NCBI GenBank assembly: GCA_021847645.1
Contig: JAJZQG010000004.1
Coordinates: 1-64,000 of the forward strand
Direction: 5' to 3'
Source of the DNA: Myxococcales bacterium
Lineage (GTDB): Bacteria > Myxococcota_A > Polyangia > Polyangiales > Polyangiaceae
DNA length: 64,000 nucleotides
Below, in pieces: positions 50,624-59,951 of this stretch (position 1 is the first letter of the stretch; the number at the start of each line of letters is the position of its first letter). Under the pieces are notes generated by a model. The model saw nothing but the letters and a program-made list of their open reading frames with translations. It was not told where the DNA came from and ran no database searches. A program made the translations under genes and the position numbers.

Positions 50624-51895
50624 ATGCATACAGGGGGGAGTGCCTGGGCCGACATCAAGCGCGCTGCGGTCGCTAGTCGATTCCTGTTCATCGCCCTTTC
50701 AACCATGGCTGCTGTGATACTTCCTATCGCCGAAAGTGCGCTGGTGAACCGGTGGACGTCGCTGAGCGGGGAAGCGGCTACCGCGGCATCGGCGTCATCG
50801 GTCATGGTTGCCCTCGCGTGCATCGCCGTGAGCCATCTCGCACTTGTGGTCGGGTTGATTTGGCTCGGGAGGGTCTCCGGCCCAGCGGCAGCCGTCGAGG
50901 CGATGGATCTTGGCGAAAGGCTGCAGCGCGTTGAGGCGGAGTTGCGCCGGAGAGACGAAGCTTACCGCATGGTCCGCCTCTGTTTTGTGCGCATGAACGA
51001 GGGAACGTGTGCTCTGTCGGGTGACGGTCCCGAGCAACTCTGTGCGGCGGATTTCGCCGATCGGTTGAAGCTGGTTCTAGGCCCCGTGCTGGAAAACGTC
51101 AGCACGGTTCTGGGAGTGAGCGGCGTCAAGTTCACGCTTGAGGTCTATCTGCACAACTGGCAGCTCCCCATGGGCGGCGGGCCGAAGGGCCGCCATGGCT
51201 ACGCCTTGGAGTTCTTCCACAGTCCGCAGATAGCGCCCGGCGCGCCGCTCGAACTGGGCGAGTGCGCGATCGCTCCCCAGGCCTTCTACTCGGGCGTTCC
51301 GACCTGCAAACGCGTTGGCGGCGACAAGGACGTGTTCTACGCGGATGGGAAGCGGAAGCCCAAGGTGTACTTCGAACGGTACGCGTCGGTTCCAATCGCA
51401 CAGGCCTGCTCGCCGGACTCGGTCGGCATCCTCGTCTTGACTTCCGAGCAGCATGAGAGTTTCGCGGGCGACGTGTGCGAGACGCTGGCTTTCATCGCGT
51501 CGCTGATTTCTCGCTATCTTTTCAGCTATCGCGAGTGCATTCATGCGAAGTTCGGCTTCTTCGATCGAGCGGAGGTCCTCTTGAGTCGGGTTCTGGCCCA
51601 ATGCACCGAATCCGTCGTTGTCGAGTCGTCGGACGCTCAGCTCCGAGTCCAGGAGGACGGCACCCAGCCGTTTGTCGCGGAATCCACCGACGGAACTCGA
51701 CGAGAGATCTCGCGCGAACTACTGGTGCAGCACATCCGTTCCCTTGAGGGAGAAGCGACGATGGAGCTTGTACTCGCTCGCGCTGCCATCAAGGGAGATA
51801 CGAACGCGGCGAAGTTCATGCAGTGTTTGCTGCATCCTGACCGCATGGGCCTCAGCGCACTACCCGCGGACTCGCCTCTCGCGGCAAGTCCATAG
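50624..51895 (+). CDS. Two-helix membrane protein with GAF-like domain
   Basis: 423 residues. Two hydrophobic segments near the N-terminus (about residues 18-40 and 63-84), then a short coiled segment DLGERLQRVEAELRRRDEAYRMV, then a GAF-like sensor of about 170 residues (FTLEVYLHNWQLP, ...IAPGAPLELGECAIAPQAFYSG, ...YASVPIAQ...SVGILVLTSEQHESFAGDVCETLAFIASLIS), and a C-terminal 80-residue helical part. GAF domains bind small molecules or sense stress; the ligand is not known. Last gene of the Lon-fusion operon, 39 bp after it. A GAF-like membrane partner fits a sensing role for the protease. The XerC/D-like gene follows convergently after 73 bp. Confidence 0.75.
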   Translation: MHTGGSAWADIKRAAVASRFLFIALSTMAAVILPIAESALVNRWTSLSGEAATAASASSVMVALACIAVSHLALVVGLIWLGRVSGPAAAVEAMDLGERLQRVEAELRRRDEAYRMVRLCFVRMNEGTCALSGDGPEQLCAADFADRLKLVLGPVLENVSTVLGVSGVKFTLEVYLHNWQLPMGGGPKGRHGYALEFFHSPQIAPGAPLELGECAIAPQAFYSGVPTCKRVGGDKDVFYADGKRKPKVYFERYASVPIAQACSPDSVGILVLTSEQHESFAGDVCETLAFIASLISRYLFSYRECIHAKFGFFDRAEVLLSRVLAQCTESVVVESSDAQLRVQEDGTQPFVAESTDGTRREISRELLVQHIRSLEGEATMELVLARAAIKGDTNAAKFMQCLLHPDRMGLSALPADSPLAASP

Positions 51896-51968
51896 ATCGA
51901 TGGCAGGTGCCGGGCCGGCCGCCCCACCGACGCATTCGGGGCTACTCTCGCGCGAAGCGCCTCGCCGC

Positions 51969-52997
51969 TCATGCGAGTCTTTGGTTCCTTTCCCAGTCGA
52001 TTCCCCCGACTTCGTCCAACCCGCATTGGTCGTCAAGTCGATTTTCATCGGGCTCGGAAGCCCGCGGAATCGCTCCATCTTCGAGGGATTGGGCCGGGAC
52101 GAGAGCCGGCGGGATGGCGATCGCGAGCTTCTGGACCGCGTCGCGGCGGCGCGCGTCGACCAAGTGCAGGTAGCGCCGGGTCGTGTTCAAGTCCTGGTGA
52201 CGTAGCAGCTCCCCGACCGTCGAGACGTCGACGCCCATCGTGAGCGCCAAGGTCGCGGCCGAGTGTCGCAGCGTGTGCGGGGTGAGGCGCTTCGCGGTCC
52301 CCATCCGAATTCGAAGGTCCGAAATCAGGTGCTCGACCGATCGGATCGAGAGCCGCGTGCCACGCGAGGAGACGAAGAGAGCCTTCTCGTTTTCCACCGA
52401 TATCCTGTTACGGATAGCCAGCCAGGCCAGGACGAGAGCGGCTGTCGGAGCGTTGAGCGGCAGGTCGTGGATGGTCCCGCCCTTCCCGCGCACAGAGAGT
52501 AGCGTCGCGCTTTGGGCGTCCACCTGATCCAAGTCGAGAGCGACAAGTTCGTGCACGCGCAGTCCAAGCTGGGACAGCAGCGCGAGGACGGCAAGAGCGC
52601 GAGCGCGCCGCATTCCGTTCGCGATCTCGGATGCCACGAAGAAAAGGCGCCTCAGCTCGAAGACGGACAGCACGGGCGGGTCGTGCGGCGGTTCCCGGAC
52701 GAACGGCACGCCGTCGGTCGGGTCCGTTCGCCAAATGCCCTCCCGTCTCGCGAAAGCGGAGTAGGCACGGAGCGCCGCGAGCTCCTGGTTGCGCGTCGCC
52801 GCTGATCGCCGGCCGCCGTCCTTGCGTGGTCGCGAGAGGAAGACTTCGATGCTGCGGGCGATCGGTTCGGTGCCGGAGGACCCGGACCGCGTGAGGAAGC
52901 TCTGGAAGTCGTCAAGCACGTCCGCGTACGTGCGGACGGTGCGCGGAGAGCGTCGGTCGCGCAGGTGGGCGGAGAAGGCTTCGGTCTCGGGTCGCAT
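51969..52997 (-). CDS. XerC/XerD-like tyrosine recombinase
   Basis: 342 residues, close to the 300 of XerC/D plus a 40-residue C-terminal tail. The N-terminal SAM-like core-binding domain (HLRDRRSPRTVRTYADVLDDFQSFL) and the catalytic domain are complete: Arg (LGLRVHEL), Lys region RGKGG, HTLRHS (His-x-x-Arg), LLRHQDL (His) and TTRRYLH (Tyr). It is distinct from the integrase at 21895. It could be the chromosomal Xer protein of a mobile integron-like or a phage-type element, or the second recombinase of this island. It stands convergent with the Lon-fusion operon. Confidence 0.92.
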   Translation of the reverse strand: MRPETEAFSAHLRDRRSPRTVRTYADVLDDFQSFLTRSGSSGTEPIARSIEVFLSRPRKDGGRRSAATRNQELAALRAYSAFARREGIWRTDPTDGVPFVREPPHDPPVLSVFELRRLFFVASEIANGMRRARALAVLALLSQLGLRVHELVALDLDQVDAQSATLLSVRGKGGTIHDLPLNAPTAALVLAWLAIRNRISVENEKALFVSSRGTRLSIRSVEHLISDLRIRMGTAKRLTPHTLRHSAATLALTMGVDVSTVGELLRHQDLNTTRRYLHLVDARRRDAVQKLAIAIPPALVPAQSLEDGAIPRASEPDENRLDDQCGLDEVGGIDWERNQRLA

Positions 52998-53217
52998 ACC
53001 GCTGGAGCATCACGAGGATCAGCGTACACCCGGAAGGGGAAACGGCCCACCACGTGGCGTTTCCGTGACGCCGCGCCATTCTCGACGCCCGAACCAGCGC
53101 TGCCTGCCTGATTGATCCCTGTGGGGGTACTGATCAGCGTGGCTGTCAGTACTCATCTGGGAGAACTTGCCGTTCGTGTCTGTTGGTCCAAGGACTTGTG
53201 ATCTGAGGGAACCGGTC

Positions 53218-53799
53218 GTGAGCAAGCGCCCCCCTTCCGAAGACGATCTCGGCGTACCGAACCGACCGAGGGCGGCTTCGAACGCCCGGCCCGTCGCACC
53301 GGGGAGCGGTTCCGACCCGAAAACGGTTCCGCCCCCGTCCAGAGTCCGGCGACGGCGGAGGCTCGATATGGAGTCCTCGTCCAGTCCGATGCCGGATGCC
53401 GCCGAGTGGGGAGCGGACTCGCTAATGACCTGGGTCGCCCGGATGCGCGACGCTTTCGTGGCCCGGGACCACGAGGCGGCCCTCGTGGCCGCGCAGCGAG
53501 TACTGGCGCTCGATTCGGCAAGCGAAGAGGCCCGTGTCATCGCCGCAAAGTGCCGCGGGACCGTCGAAGAGGTGCTGGTGGCGGTGCTTGGCGGTCCGAA
53601 CGCGACCTACGAAATCGCGGCCAAGGGCGTGCTCGCCCGCGCCCTCGAAAGCGACCGCCGGACCGGCATCCTGGCGGTCATGATCCGGAGCGACTTCTCG
53701 CTCGCCGAGATCCTGGAGGCGTGCGGCGAGCTGCGCCTGGAGGCACTGCGAGTCATGGACGAGCTGGTCCGCAACGGCACCGTGGCACTTCGGCGGTAG
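53218..53799 (+). CDS. Small TPR-like/winged-helix-like protein, family member A
   Basis: 193 residues from a GTG at 53218 (GAGGGAACC about 5 bases ahead). A basic, disordered 50-residue N-terminus is followed by a helical repeat (WVARMRDAFVARDHEAALVAAQRVLALDSASEEARVIAA) and a C-terminal block RTGILAVMIRSDFSLAEILEACGELRLEALRVMDELVRNGTVA, with the shape of a winged helix. The same C-terminal pattern (ResRTa.L..li.s.f.l.EILd.c......al.vl.dLvr.G.i) occurs in the proteins at 56112 and 59952, so these form a paralogous family. Function unknown. It begins the signalling cluster on the plus strand. Confidence 0.75.
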   Translation: MSKRPPSEDDLGVPNRPRAASNARPVAPGSGSDPKTVPPPSRVRRRRRLDMESSSSPMPDAAEWGADSLMTWVARMRDAFVARDHEAALVAAQRVLALDSASEEARVIAAKCRGTVEEVLVAVLGGPNATYEIAAKGVLARALESDRRTGILAVMIRSDFSLAEILEACGELRLEALRVMDELVRNGTVALRR

Positions 53800-54126
53800 C
53801 CGAGCCCTGACGCCTGGGCCATTCTGGACCGCCCGCAGCCGCCTGTCGGAAGAGCGCCGCGGATCGTCGATTCGCTGTCTCCGGCGCCACGAGGCTCATC
53901 GTTGGACAACTCGGAGGTCTTGATCGCCATGCCCGCGCCTCCGTTCCGGGGCGACATGGTGGCCGCGAGGCAGCCCCCGATTGTCTTGCGATTCCGGCGG
54001 TGCTTTACGCGCGCGAGACCGTCGCGGCTGCCACCAATCACGGGAGTTGAGGATCACGCGCGGACCGACGGGCTGCGGGGCATCTCGTCGGTCCGACCCG
54101 TTCGTGAAAACGCGATGGTGGTGCAG
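53800..54126. other. No recognised gene (327 bp)
   Basis: Between family member A and the response regulator. Frames here are low quality or shadows. I see no convincing repeat; a promoter for the region is not obvious by eye. Confidence 0.4.
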
Positions 54127-54654
54127 TCACTTCCGGGAGAGGTCTGGGTCATTGCAGTTCCCGTGCGCCTCTTCGGTGTCGCCGATCGCGCCGATCGCCC
54201 GATTGATTTCATCAATGAGCACCTCGGGCACGAACGGCTTCCGAAGGAACGCGAGTGCGCCCTGGCGCAAAGCTTCATCGATTCGCCGGGACAGCGCGCC
54301 CCCGGACCAAAGGATGGCTCTCACCTGGGGGTTCACCAACTGGAGCCGTCGGAACGTCTCAATCCCGTCCATTCCCGGCATCTCGATATCGACCAGCACC
54401 GCGTCGATCGCCGCATGAAGCACGCGGTAAAATGCGAGTCCTTCCTCGCCGTCCTGCGCCAGGAGGACGTCGAATCCGTGTACCTCCAGAGTCGCGGATA
54501 CGACCCGGCGCACGTCCTCGCTGTCGTCGATCACGAGCACTCGGCCGCGGTATGTCCCGACCTTCGGTCGGATGGAACTATCGTTGCCGCGCCGCTCGGG
54601 CTGCTGACTTCCCTCCAGGCGCTCCGCTTCCGGGGTGTCGAAGCGTTTCCTCAT
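54127..54654 (-). CDS. Single-domain response regulator
   Basis: 175 residues with one receiver domain: VLVIDDSEDVRRV (acidic pocket), AVLVDIEMPGMDG (phospho-Asp in VDIE), and FLRKPF (conserved Lys). No output domain, so it acts by protein contact, as in myxobacterial chemosensory or frizzy-type signalling. The first 35 residues are a basic disordered lead; a start further inside is possible, since no strong ribosome site is visible. It follows histidine kinase copy A on the same strand (about 270 bp) and is the natural partner. Confidence 0.85.
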   Translation of the reverse strand: MRKRFDTPEAERLEGSQQPERRGNDSSIRPKVGTYRGRVLVIDDSEDVRRVVSATLEVHGFDVLLAQDGEEGLAFYRVLHAAIDAVLVDIEMPGMDGIETFRRLQLVNPQVRAILWSGGALSRRIDEALRQGALAFLRKPFVPEVLIDEINRAIGAIGDTEEAHGNCNDPDLSRK

Positions 54655-54927
54655 AGTGGCCGTGCTCGCCCGTCACGATGAACGCCCCCGACCCGACCGT
54701 GCGCTTTTCGGGCGGCCGAGGAGGGGTTCGCGAGGAGTGGACCATATCCCAAGCGGAGCCCGAGAAACAGCGTCAATCGCCCACTCCGCTCGACTCGACT
54801 GTAATGACGCGAAGCGTCTCGATGGACGCAGGGGCGCTTTGGATCGCCTGGAGCTTCGCGAGAGCGGTAGCATGCCAAATCAAAGCGGAACCGCGAGTGC
54901 GGCGCCCCCGGGTCGACGGGCCGACCG
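54655..54927. other. No recognised gene (273 bp)
   Basis: Between the response regulator start and the end of histidine kinase A, both on the minus strand. No protein-like frame. Likely holds a promoter for the regulator; I see no conserved boxes. Confidence 0.35.
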
Positions 54928-55770
54928 CTAACGGGCGGCCGGGAGCACTACGCGGAACAGGCTGCCGAGTCCCGGCGCGGACTCGAAGCCGACCTCGCCG
55001 CCCATCGCTTTCACGATCCGCTGGCTGACGTGAAGCCCGAGCCCCGTGCCGCCTTTGTCCGCGCGTCCAGTGAAGTAGGGGTCGAAGATGTGCTGGCCGA
55101 CCTTTGGCGCGATGCCGCGACCGGTGTCCTCGACTTCGAAAACCGCCCGTCCCAAGTCGTCCGCGCTCGCCCGAACGCTGATTACGTTCGCGTTCGGGCT
55201 TCCCTCGTCGATCGCGTCGACCGCGTTCAGGAGCAGGTTCAGGAATACGCAGGTAAGCTCGTGCAGTGATCCTCTGACCGATGGTGTCGGTCCGACCAGC
55301 TGCACGAGCTGCGCGCGTCGGGCGATGCGCGCAGCAGTGAAGCGGACCGCCGTGTCCAGGGCCTGCCTCGGATCGAAGGACTCGTCGCTCCGATCGACCG
55401 GCCGCCCGAACGAGCGCAGTTCGTGCACGATCGCGCTCATGTGGCGGACGCCCAGGCGCATGTCACGCAGCTGCGCCGAGACGTCGGCGGGCGGGACCTG
55501 GTCTCCCCGCGCTCGGGCCGCCTCCGCGCGTTCGACGATCTCAAGGGTCATGTCGAGCCAGCCGAGCACGTTGCTGATCTCGTGGACCGCGACCATGGCG
55601 ACCGATGTGAAGGCGGGAAGCTCGGGACTGGCCGACATCTCGTCGGCGGCGCGAGGCACCTCACCGGACTGCGCCTCCTCAGCAGCGAACTCCAAGCGGG
55701 TCTCCGAACGCCGCTCGCCCGAGAGAGGCGGGGCGGTTGGGGTCTGATTGGTCGCATCGCGGTCGACCAT
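54928..55770 (-). CDS. Cytosolic histidine kinase, copy A
   Basis: 280 residues from ATG 55770 (GGAG 7 bases ahead). H-box AVHEISNVLGWLDMTLE (His about 63), N-box HELTCVFLNLLLNAVDAI, G1 DTGRGIAP, F FDPYF, G2 GGTGLGLHVSQ; all catalytic ATPase motifs present. No membrane helix or sensor domain, with a short disordered N-terminus. It would autophosphorylate on the His and hand phosphate to a receiver. The sister copy B at 61514 is very similar (including MVxRDATNQ at the start). It stands near a relic receiver (55926) and family gene (56112) on the other strand. Confidence 0.92.
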   Translation of the reverse strand: MVDRDATNQTPTAPPLSGERRSETRLEFAAEEAQSGEVPRAADEMSASPELPAFTSVAMVAVHEISNVLGWLDMTLEIVERAEAARARGDQVPPADVSAQLRDMRLGVRHMSAIVHELRSFGRPVDRSDESFDPRQALDTAVRFTAARIARRAQLVQLVGPTPSVRGSLHELTCVFLNLLLNAVDAIDEGSPNANVISVRASADDLGRAVFEVEDTGRGIAPKVGQHIFDPYFTGRADKGGTGLGLHVSQRIVKAMGGEVGFESAPGLGSLFRVVLPAAR

Positions 55771-55925
55771 TACATGCTCCAGTCGTTGTCGGGGATTGAA
55801 CGCCCGCGCGCGGGTCGCGGGGCAGCCAGAACACTCAACCATCGCCCCGATCGACTCGCACAGTCAACGGTCTATTCAGCGGTCCGACGAGTGCAGCGAG
55901 ACCTCGTCGCCGCGAGGTCCCGCAG

Positions 55926-56040
55926 CCGGCCGACGACGATTCCGGCGTGCACCGCACCCTGGTTCGCCTCCTCACTGCCGCAGGCGCGGAAGTGACCGAT
56001 GCTGTGGACCCGCCGACCGCTTTTGTTGCCTGCCGGTTTG
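55926..56040 (+). pseudogene. Relic of a receiver domain
   Basis: In one frame the DNA reads ADDDSGVHRTLVRLLTAAGAEVTDAVD, close to the receiver start of the regulator at 62664 (VDDDPSVRSVICRILSRAGTSVTAASD). The similarity fades after about 35 codons, with no phospho-Asp or Lys segment and no plausible start upstream. It lies where copy B has an intact receiver: between a divergent histidine kinase and a member of the small family. Confidence 0.65.
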
Positions 56041-56111
56041 GTGACCGGGTACTTGGATCACTGAGGGCCTGCCGTCTGTTCACGCAGGACGCTCTCGGCA
56101 TTGGGACTCGA

Positions 56112-56756
56112 ATGATGTCGCGCGGTGGTTCGGGAGAGGATTCACGAGCGAGCGATGAGCCCGCGCCGCGATTGACCGCTCGGCCCACAGCCAAAGGCGT
56201 CCGGCCTGACGACGGCGGGGACCATCGGTCGCGCTCGGCAGAGCGAGCGCTGCTTGCCTGGCTGCAGCGCGAGGACGAGGAACCTCCGAGCGGCGTCGAC
56301 GAGCAGACGCTTCAAGGGATGAGGGTCGGCTTCGACGCATCGGGTCGGTACGGCGCCACCTTCGAGGACAGCACCGTGGCGAGAGAGCGTCGCGCTAGGC
56401 GGCTGCTGCGCCAGTACGCCGCGGGCGACCACGCGGCCGCTCTTGCCACCGCCGAGAGGATGCTAAGGGATGACCCCGAGGATCGGGACGCGGCGGGGTA
56501 TGCTGCCGTGTGTCGTGCGCGTCTCGAGGCAACGCACGTCGAGGCGCTTGGCGGGCGCATGGCGGTGCTCCGGCTCAGCGCTGCGGGCCCGATCCCGAAG
56601 GCCCTCGAGGACGACCCACGGACAGCTCTGCTGGCCGAGCTTCTGCAGCGCGGCATTCCTATTGGCGAGATACTGGACCTTCACAGCGCACGCCGGCTCG
56701 ACATTCTCCTGGTCATCGTCAAGCTTGCTTCCACGGGTGCCTTGGCAAGGCGCTGA
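56112..56756 (+). CDS. Small TPR-like/winged-helix-like protein, family member B
   Basis: 214 residues from ATG 56112 (a second ATG follows at once; GGGACTCG ahead is weak). Disordered N-terminus, then GRYGATFEDSTVARE, a helical repeat LRQYAAGDHAAALATAERMLRDDPEDRDAAGYAAVCRARLEATHV, and the C-terminal block DPRTALLAELLQRGIPIGEILDLHSARRLDILLVIVKLASTGAL. It shares that C-terminal pattern with A (53218) and C (59952). A decayed copy of the middle part lies at 63126-63345. Function unknown; association with kinase/receiver pairs suggests a signalling adaptor. Confidence 0.75.
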   Translation: MMSRGGSGEDSRASDEPAPRLTARPTAKGVRPDDGGDHRSRSAERALLAWLQREDEEPPSGVDEQTLQGMRVGFDASGRYGATFEDSTVARERRARRLLRQYAAGDHAAALATAERMLRDDPEDRDAAGYAAVCRARLEATHVEALGGRMAVLRLSAAGPIPKALEDDPRTALLAELLQRGIPIGEILDLHSARRLDILLVIVKLASTGALARR

Positions 56757-57576
56757 CGAGGCGAGCGCCGATCATTGAGCGCTGCACGCCTACTTGTGCA
56801 GGCGTCGGAGCCGACGAATGCCGAGTATGCCCCGACTTTCCCGGTCGAGCCGTCGGTTGAGCCACGTCGCGTGCTCGTCGTCGCGTACCCGGTCCGCGCG
56901 GGCCACTGCAGCCAGGAAAGAGATCAGAGCGAACCGAAATGGCATTCTCGCTACGCTGCGGCGAGATGTCCGGGGCGGGCGGGAGAAACCATCCCCGGGC
57001 GGGCCAGCCTCCTTGACCGACCTGCGTGCCGGGCTTACCCCTGACCACAAGTTCGCGGGGCCCGATCGTCCGATTGTGTCTCCGCTCTGGGAACGTCGAA
57101 CGTGCGGGGAAGGAGAACGGCCATGCCTGTCGGTGAAGCCGCCGGTGGCGAGCACCGTGTACTAGCCCAGGGCGAGGCAAGTGCTGATGTCCACGATGTC
57201 GAATTCGAAGGACCAGTGGCGCTGCGTACGCCGGTCCCACTGTGGCTTCGCGTCGCGTTCGTGGCGTGGGGTTCCATCTGCGAGATCGGCTCGCGCGTCT
57301 CGATAGCGAGTGCGGCCAAGCGAGCAGCGCCGCCCCGGTCAGAGTACGGTCCGACGGCGGAGAACTGAGCTCGGCTTGCCGCGCATCGAGGTGAGCCATC
57401 AGCGAACATGACGTCCGCCTCGGTCGCTCTCACCCTCGGGACGTCCGGAACAGATGATCCTGCCATCGGGAACGTGGCGCGCTCGAGATGAGGCGCTTGA
57501 CGCGTGGCTCCGCGGTGCAGGATGATCCGAACGCTGTCCGGGCAGAGAGCCAGCGCGGCTGGGGCGGGAGGGAGGA
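56757..57576. other. Poorly coding stretch, 820 bp; one small minus-strand frame possible
   Basis: No recognised domain. A minus-strand frame at 56790-56945 (51 residues) reads MPFRFALISFLAAVARADRVRDDEHATWLNRRL... and ends IRRLRRLHK, which looks more protein-like than its surroundings, but its ribosome site is weak, so it is not called separately. The rest shows only shadow frames. This may be old, eroding DNA. Confidence 0.4.
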
Positions 57577-58626
57577 ATGGCTCATCAGATGGCGCAAGCT
57601 CGCGCACGTTCGCGCGGAAGCGGCAAATGCGCGCACGTCAGCGAAGTCGGCGGCACGGCAGATCCGAGGAAGGGACCGCTCACCGGGGCACCGACGGCAT
57701 CCGCCGACCCGCGGCGCGCTCAGGGGAGCACGGAGGCAGACTCGCGCCCGTGCGATGGGCCGTCGAGTGAAACGGTTCCTCGCGAGGTGGTCGAGGACTC
57801 CGGGGAGGCGGGACCCGTCGGCTGCGTGTGTCTCGACAGCGAAGCGGTCGTCCGCTCGGTCAATGCAGCCGCGGCAGCGCTCTTGGGGGTGGAGCCCGGG
57901 CAGCCTCTAGGACGACCGTTTTCGACCTTCGTCATCGACGACGCGAGCGGGCGTCTCACCAATGGCCAGCTCGAGCTGATTGCGACGGGATCGGCACGCG
58001 TGCACCACGTGCGCCTTCACGACGGCCGTGGGACCGAGGTGTCAGCGACTGCTGTTGCGCTCGCGGATCGCAGCGCCATGAGGGGCGATATCCGGTATCG
58101 GATCATCCTGATGCCGCGAGACTATGACGGCGCGCCGCAGAGTGCGCTTCTTGCCGAAAGGGACGAAGCCTGCACGAACCACGATGCCGATGTCGAACGT
58201 CTTCGATTGGGCGTGCAGGCGCTAGCGGAGCAGTTGGTCGGCGAGCGCTTGCGGGTGAGCCAACTCGTACGCTCGAACGTCCAGCAGGCGCTCCTACCTC
58301 TCTTGATGCGCCTGCGCGAGCGTTGCGAGCGGGACCAGGGCCCCGTTTTCGATGCGCTCGAGCGCGGGCTTCGCGACCTCGAATCGGGGTTCGCGACCAG
58401 ACTCGCCGAAGGCGGCTTCGGTCTGACCAGTCGCGAGCTGGAGATCTGTCACATGTTGCGCGAAGGGCTCAGTTCGAAGGAGATTTCTCAATCGCTGTCG
58501 CTCTCTCCGCAGAGCGTCGATACGCACCGACGCAACATTCGAAGGAAGCTGCGGCTGACCAATCAGTCGCAGCCGCTGGCAGACCGATTGCGGCAGCTCG
58601 ATGTGGAAGAGCTGTCAAGCGCCTGA
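57577..58626 (+). CDS. PAS domain-LuxR-type regulator
   Basis: 349 residues from ATG 57577 (GGGAGGGAGGA directly ahead). A basic disordered 80 residues, then a PAS-like fold (CVCLDSEAVVRSVNAAAAALLGVEPGQPLGRPFSTFVI, about 83-200), a coiled linker, and a C-terminal LuxR/FixJ helix-turn-helix LTSRELEICHMLREGLSSKEISQSLSLSPQSVDTHRRNIRRKL. So a cytosolic transcription factor, with PAS for a small ligand or partner and no receiver domain. It stands alone on the plus strand in the signalling cluster. Targets unknown; it may control neighbours. Confidence 0.88.
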   Translation: MAHQMAQARARSRGSGKCAHVSEVGGTADPRKGPLTGAPTASADPRRAQGSTEADSRPCDGPSSETVPREVVEDSGEAGPVGCVCLDSEAVVRSVNAAAAALLGVEPGQPLGRPFSTFVIDDASGRLTNGQLELIATGSARVHHVRLHDGRGTEVSATAVALADRSAMRGDIRYRIILMPRDYDGAPQSALLAERDEACTNHDADVERLRLGVQALAEQLVGERLRVSQLVRSNVQQALLPLLMRLRERCERDQGPVFDALERGLRDLESGFATRLAEGGFGLTSRELEICHMLREGLSSKEISQSLSLSPQSVDTHRRNIRRKLRLTNQSQPLADRLRQLDVEELSSA

Positions 58627-58940
58627 TCGAGCCCACAGCCAGCGGCGCGGATCCACCGAGTGCGGATGGAAGAGTGGCGCGCACCTCGTGCGACCGGGAG
58701 GGTTCTGCCGCGCGATGGCGCTTCGTGACGCGCAGGCGCCGACTGCCCGCCAGCGACGAGAGCGGAGTCAGCCGTACAGGTCAAAGGTGCCTGCAAGCGG
58801 CGAGCGATTCGTCCCGTACGCACCCCGTTGAAATCGGCCGGCAATCGGCATCGAAGGCGATCTCGGCGACCTCGATGTTGGTACGATGGAGAGGGATTCG
58901 CGAGACACGGTGAAGGCGTGAACGCGATGCGGGGGGCAGG
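58627..58940. other. No recognised gene (314 bp)
   Basis: Between the LuxR-type regulator and the debranching-enzyme fragment. No protein-like frame; a promoter for the downstream pair is expected here. Confidence 0.4.
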
Positions 58941-59933
58941 ATGTTGGCGACGGGGGCGAAGGTGCGCGACGAGCAGAAGCCATCATGCGACGAGCTTGGG
59001 TCACCGCTCGCGGCGCGAACCGACTCGTTCCTTGAGGAAGACGGCACGCGGCCGAGAGCGTACCGCATCATCGCGGTCGATGGGGACCTCGGCAGATCAA
59101 GCGGGGAGTGGTCGTGCACTGACGGTGTCGGGGCATGTGCCTCCTCCACTGTTGCGCTGATGCACACGCGACGCCAGCACGGGCTGCTGGCCGTCTCGCG
59201 ATCGCCCTGGAAAGAGCCGTGCGTCTTTCTATCCCATCTCGATGTCACCCTTCAGCTCGGCGAGTCCTCGATCTCGCTCGCGACGCACCGCTTTCCCGGA
59301 ATCGAGCCGACCCGCGGCTACGAGCGCCTCGCATCGTTCGCGCAAGATCCGCTTCCCCGGTGGGTGTTCCGAGGGCCGGGATGGGAGCTCGAGCGCGTGC
59401 TGGGTTTGGTGCGTGGCGCCAGTGCGGTCGTGTTGCGACATGCTTGGCGCGGAGCCCGGCCGGTGGTCCTCGAAGCGCGTCCGCTGCTCGCGATGCGTCC
59501 GGCGTCCGAGCTCACCCGCGAGCACGGAGGCTTCGTGCACAGCGCGCGGCTGCACGCGAACGATGTGGTCGTGCATCCGGTGCGCGCCCTGCCGCCCGTC
59601 GTGTTCCGCCATGAAGGTAGGTTCGTGGGCTCGCCTGACTGGTGGCGACGCTTCGAGTATCGGGGCGAGCAGGGGCCTGGGGAGGCGCAAGAGGACCTGT
59701 GGACACCTGGGGTGTTCCGCGTCGAACTGCAGCCCGGCGCCGCGACGCACCTGGTCTGTGGGGTCGGCGCTGTACCCGCGGAGCGACCCGAAGTCCTGCT
59801 CCAGCAGATCCTCGACGCCATCCGGTCAGATCGCTCTTGCCAGGTCGGCGGCGCGCACGAGCGCGAACGCCAGAAGCACAGCGCCGCCATCGAGGATGAT
59901 CAGAGCTTGAGGGCGGCTGCACCCACTGAATGA
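58941..59933 (+). CDS. Orphan glycogen-debranching-enzyme N-terminal domain
   Basis: 330 residues. The middle resembles the N-terminal domain of bacterial/archaeal glycogen debranching enzymes: TRRQHGLLAVSRSP, CVFLSHLDVTLQLG, HRFPGIEPTRGYERLASFAQDPLPRW, LERVLGLV, RPVVLEARPLLAMRP. In full enzymes this is followed by a GH133 alpha/alpha-barrel with the catalytic acids; here the protein stops, with a disordered tail, so it can bind glucan but not cut it. Either a truncated gene or a separate glucan-binding sensor. The frame is intact. It lies 18 bases before family member C and probably shares its transcript. Confidence 0.7.
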   Translation: MLATGAKVRDEQKPSCDELGSPLAARTDSFLEEDGTRPRAYRIIAVDGDLGRSSGEWSCTDGVGACASSTVALMHTRRQHGLLAVSRSPWKEPCVFLSHLDVTLQLGESSISLATHRFPGIEPTRGYERLASFAQDPLPRWVFRGPGWELERVLGLVRGASAVVLRHAWRGARPVVLEARPLLAMRPASELTREHGGFVHSARLHANDVVVHPVRALPPVVFRHEGRFVGSPDWWRRFEYRGEQGPGEAQEDLWTPGVFRVELQPGAATHLVCGVGAVPAERPEVLLQQILDAIRSDRSCQVGGAHERERQKHSAAIEDDQSLRAAAPTE

Positions 59934-59951
59934 GCGCGTGAGGGGATCTCG

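Noticed and set aside
56790-56945. 51-residue minus-strand protein
   Set aside because: Protein-like but with no good ribosome site or homology I can name; noted only in the intergenic entry.
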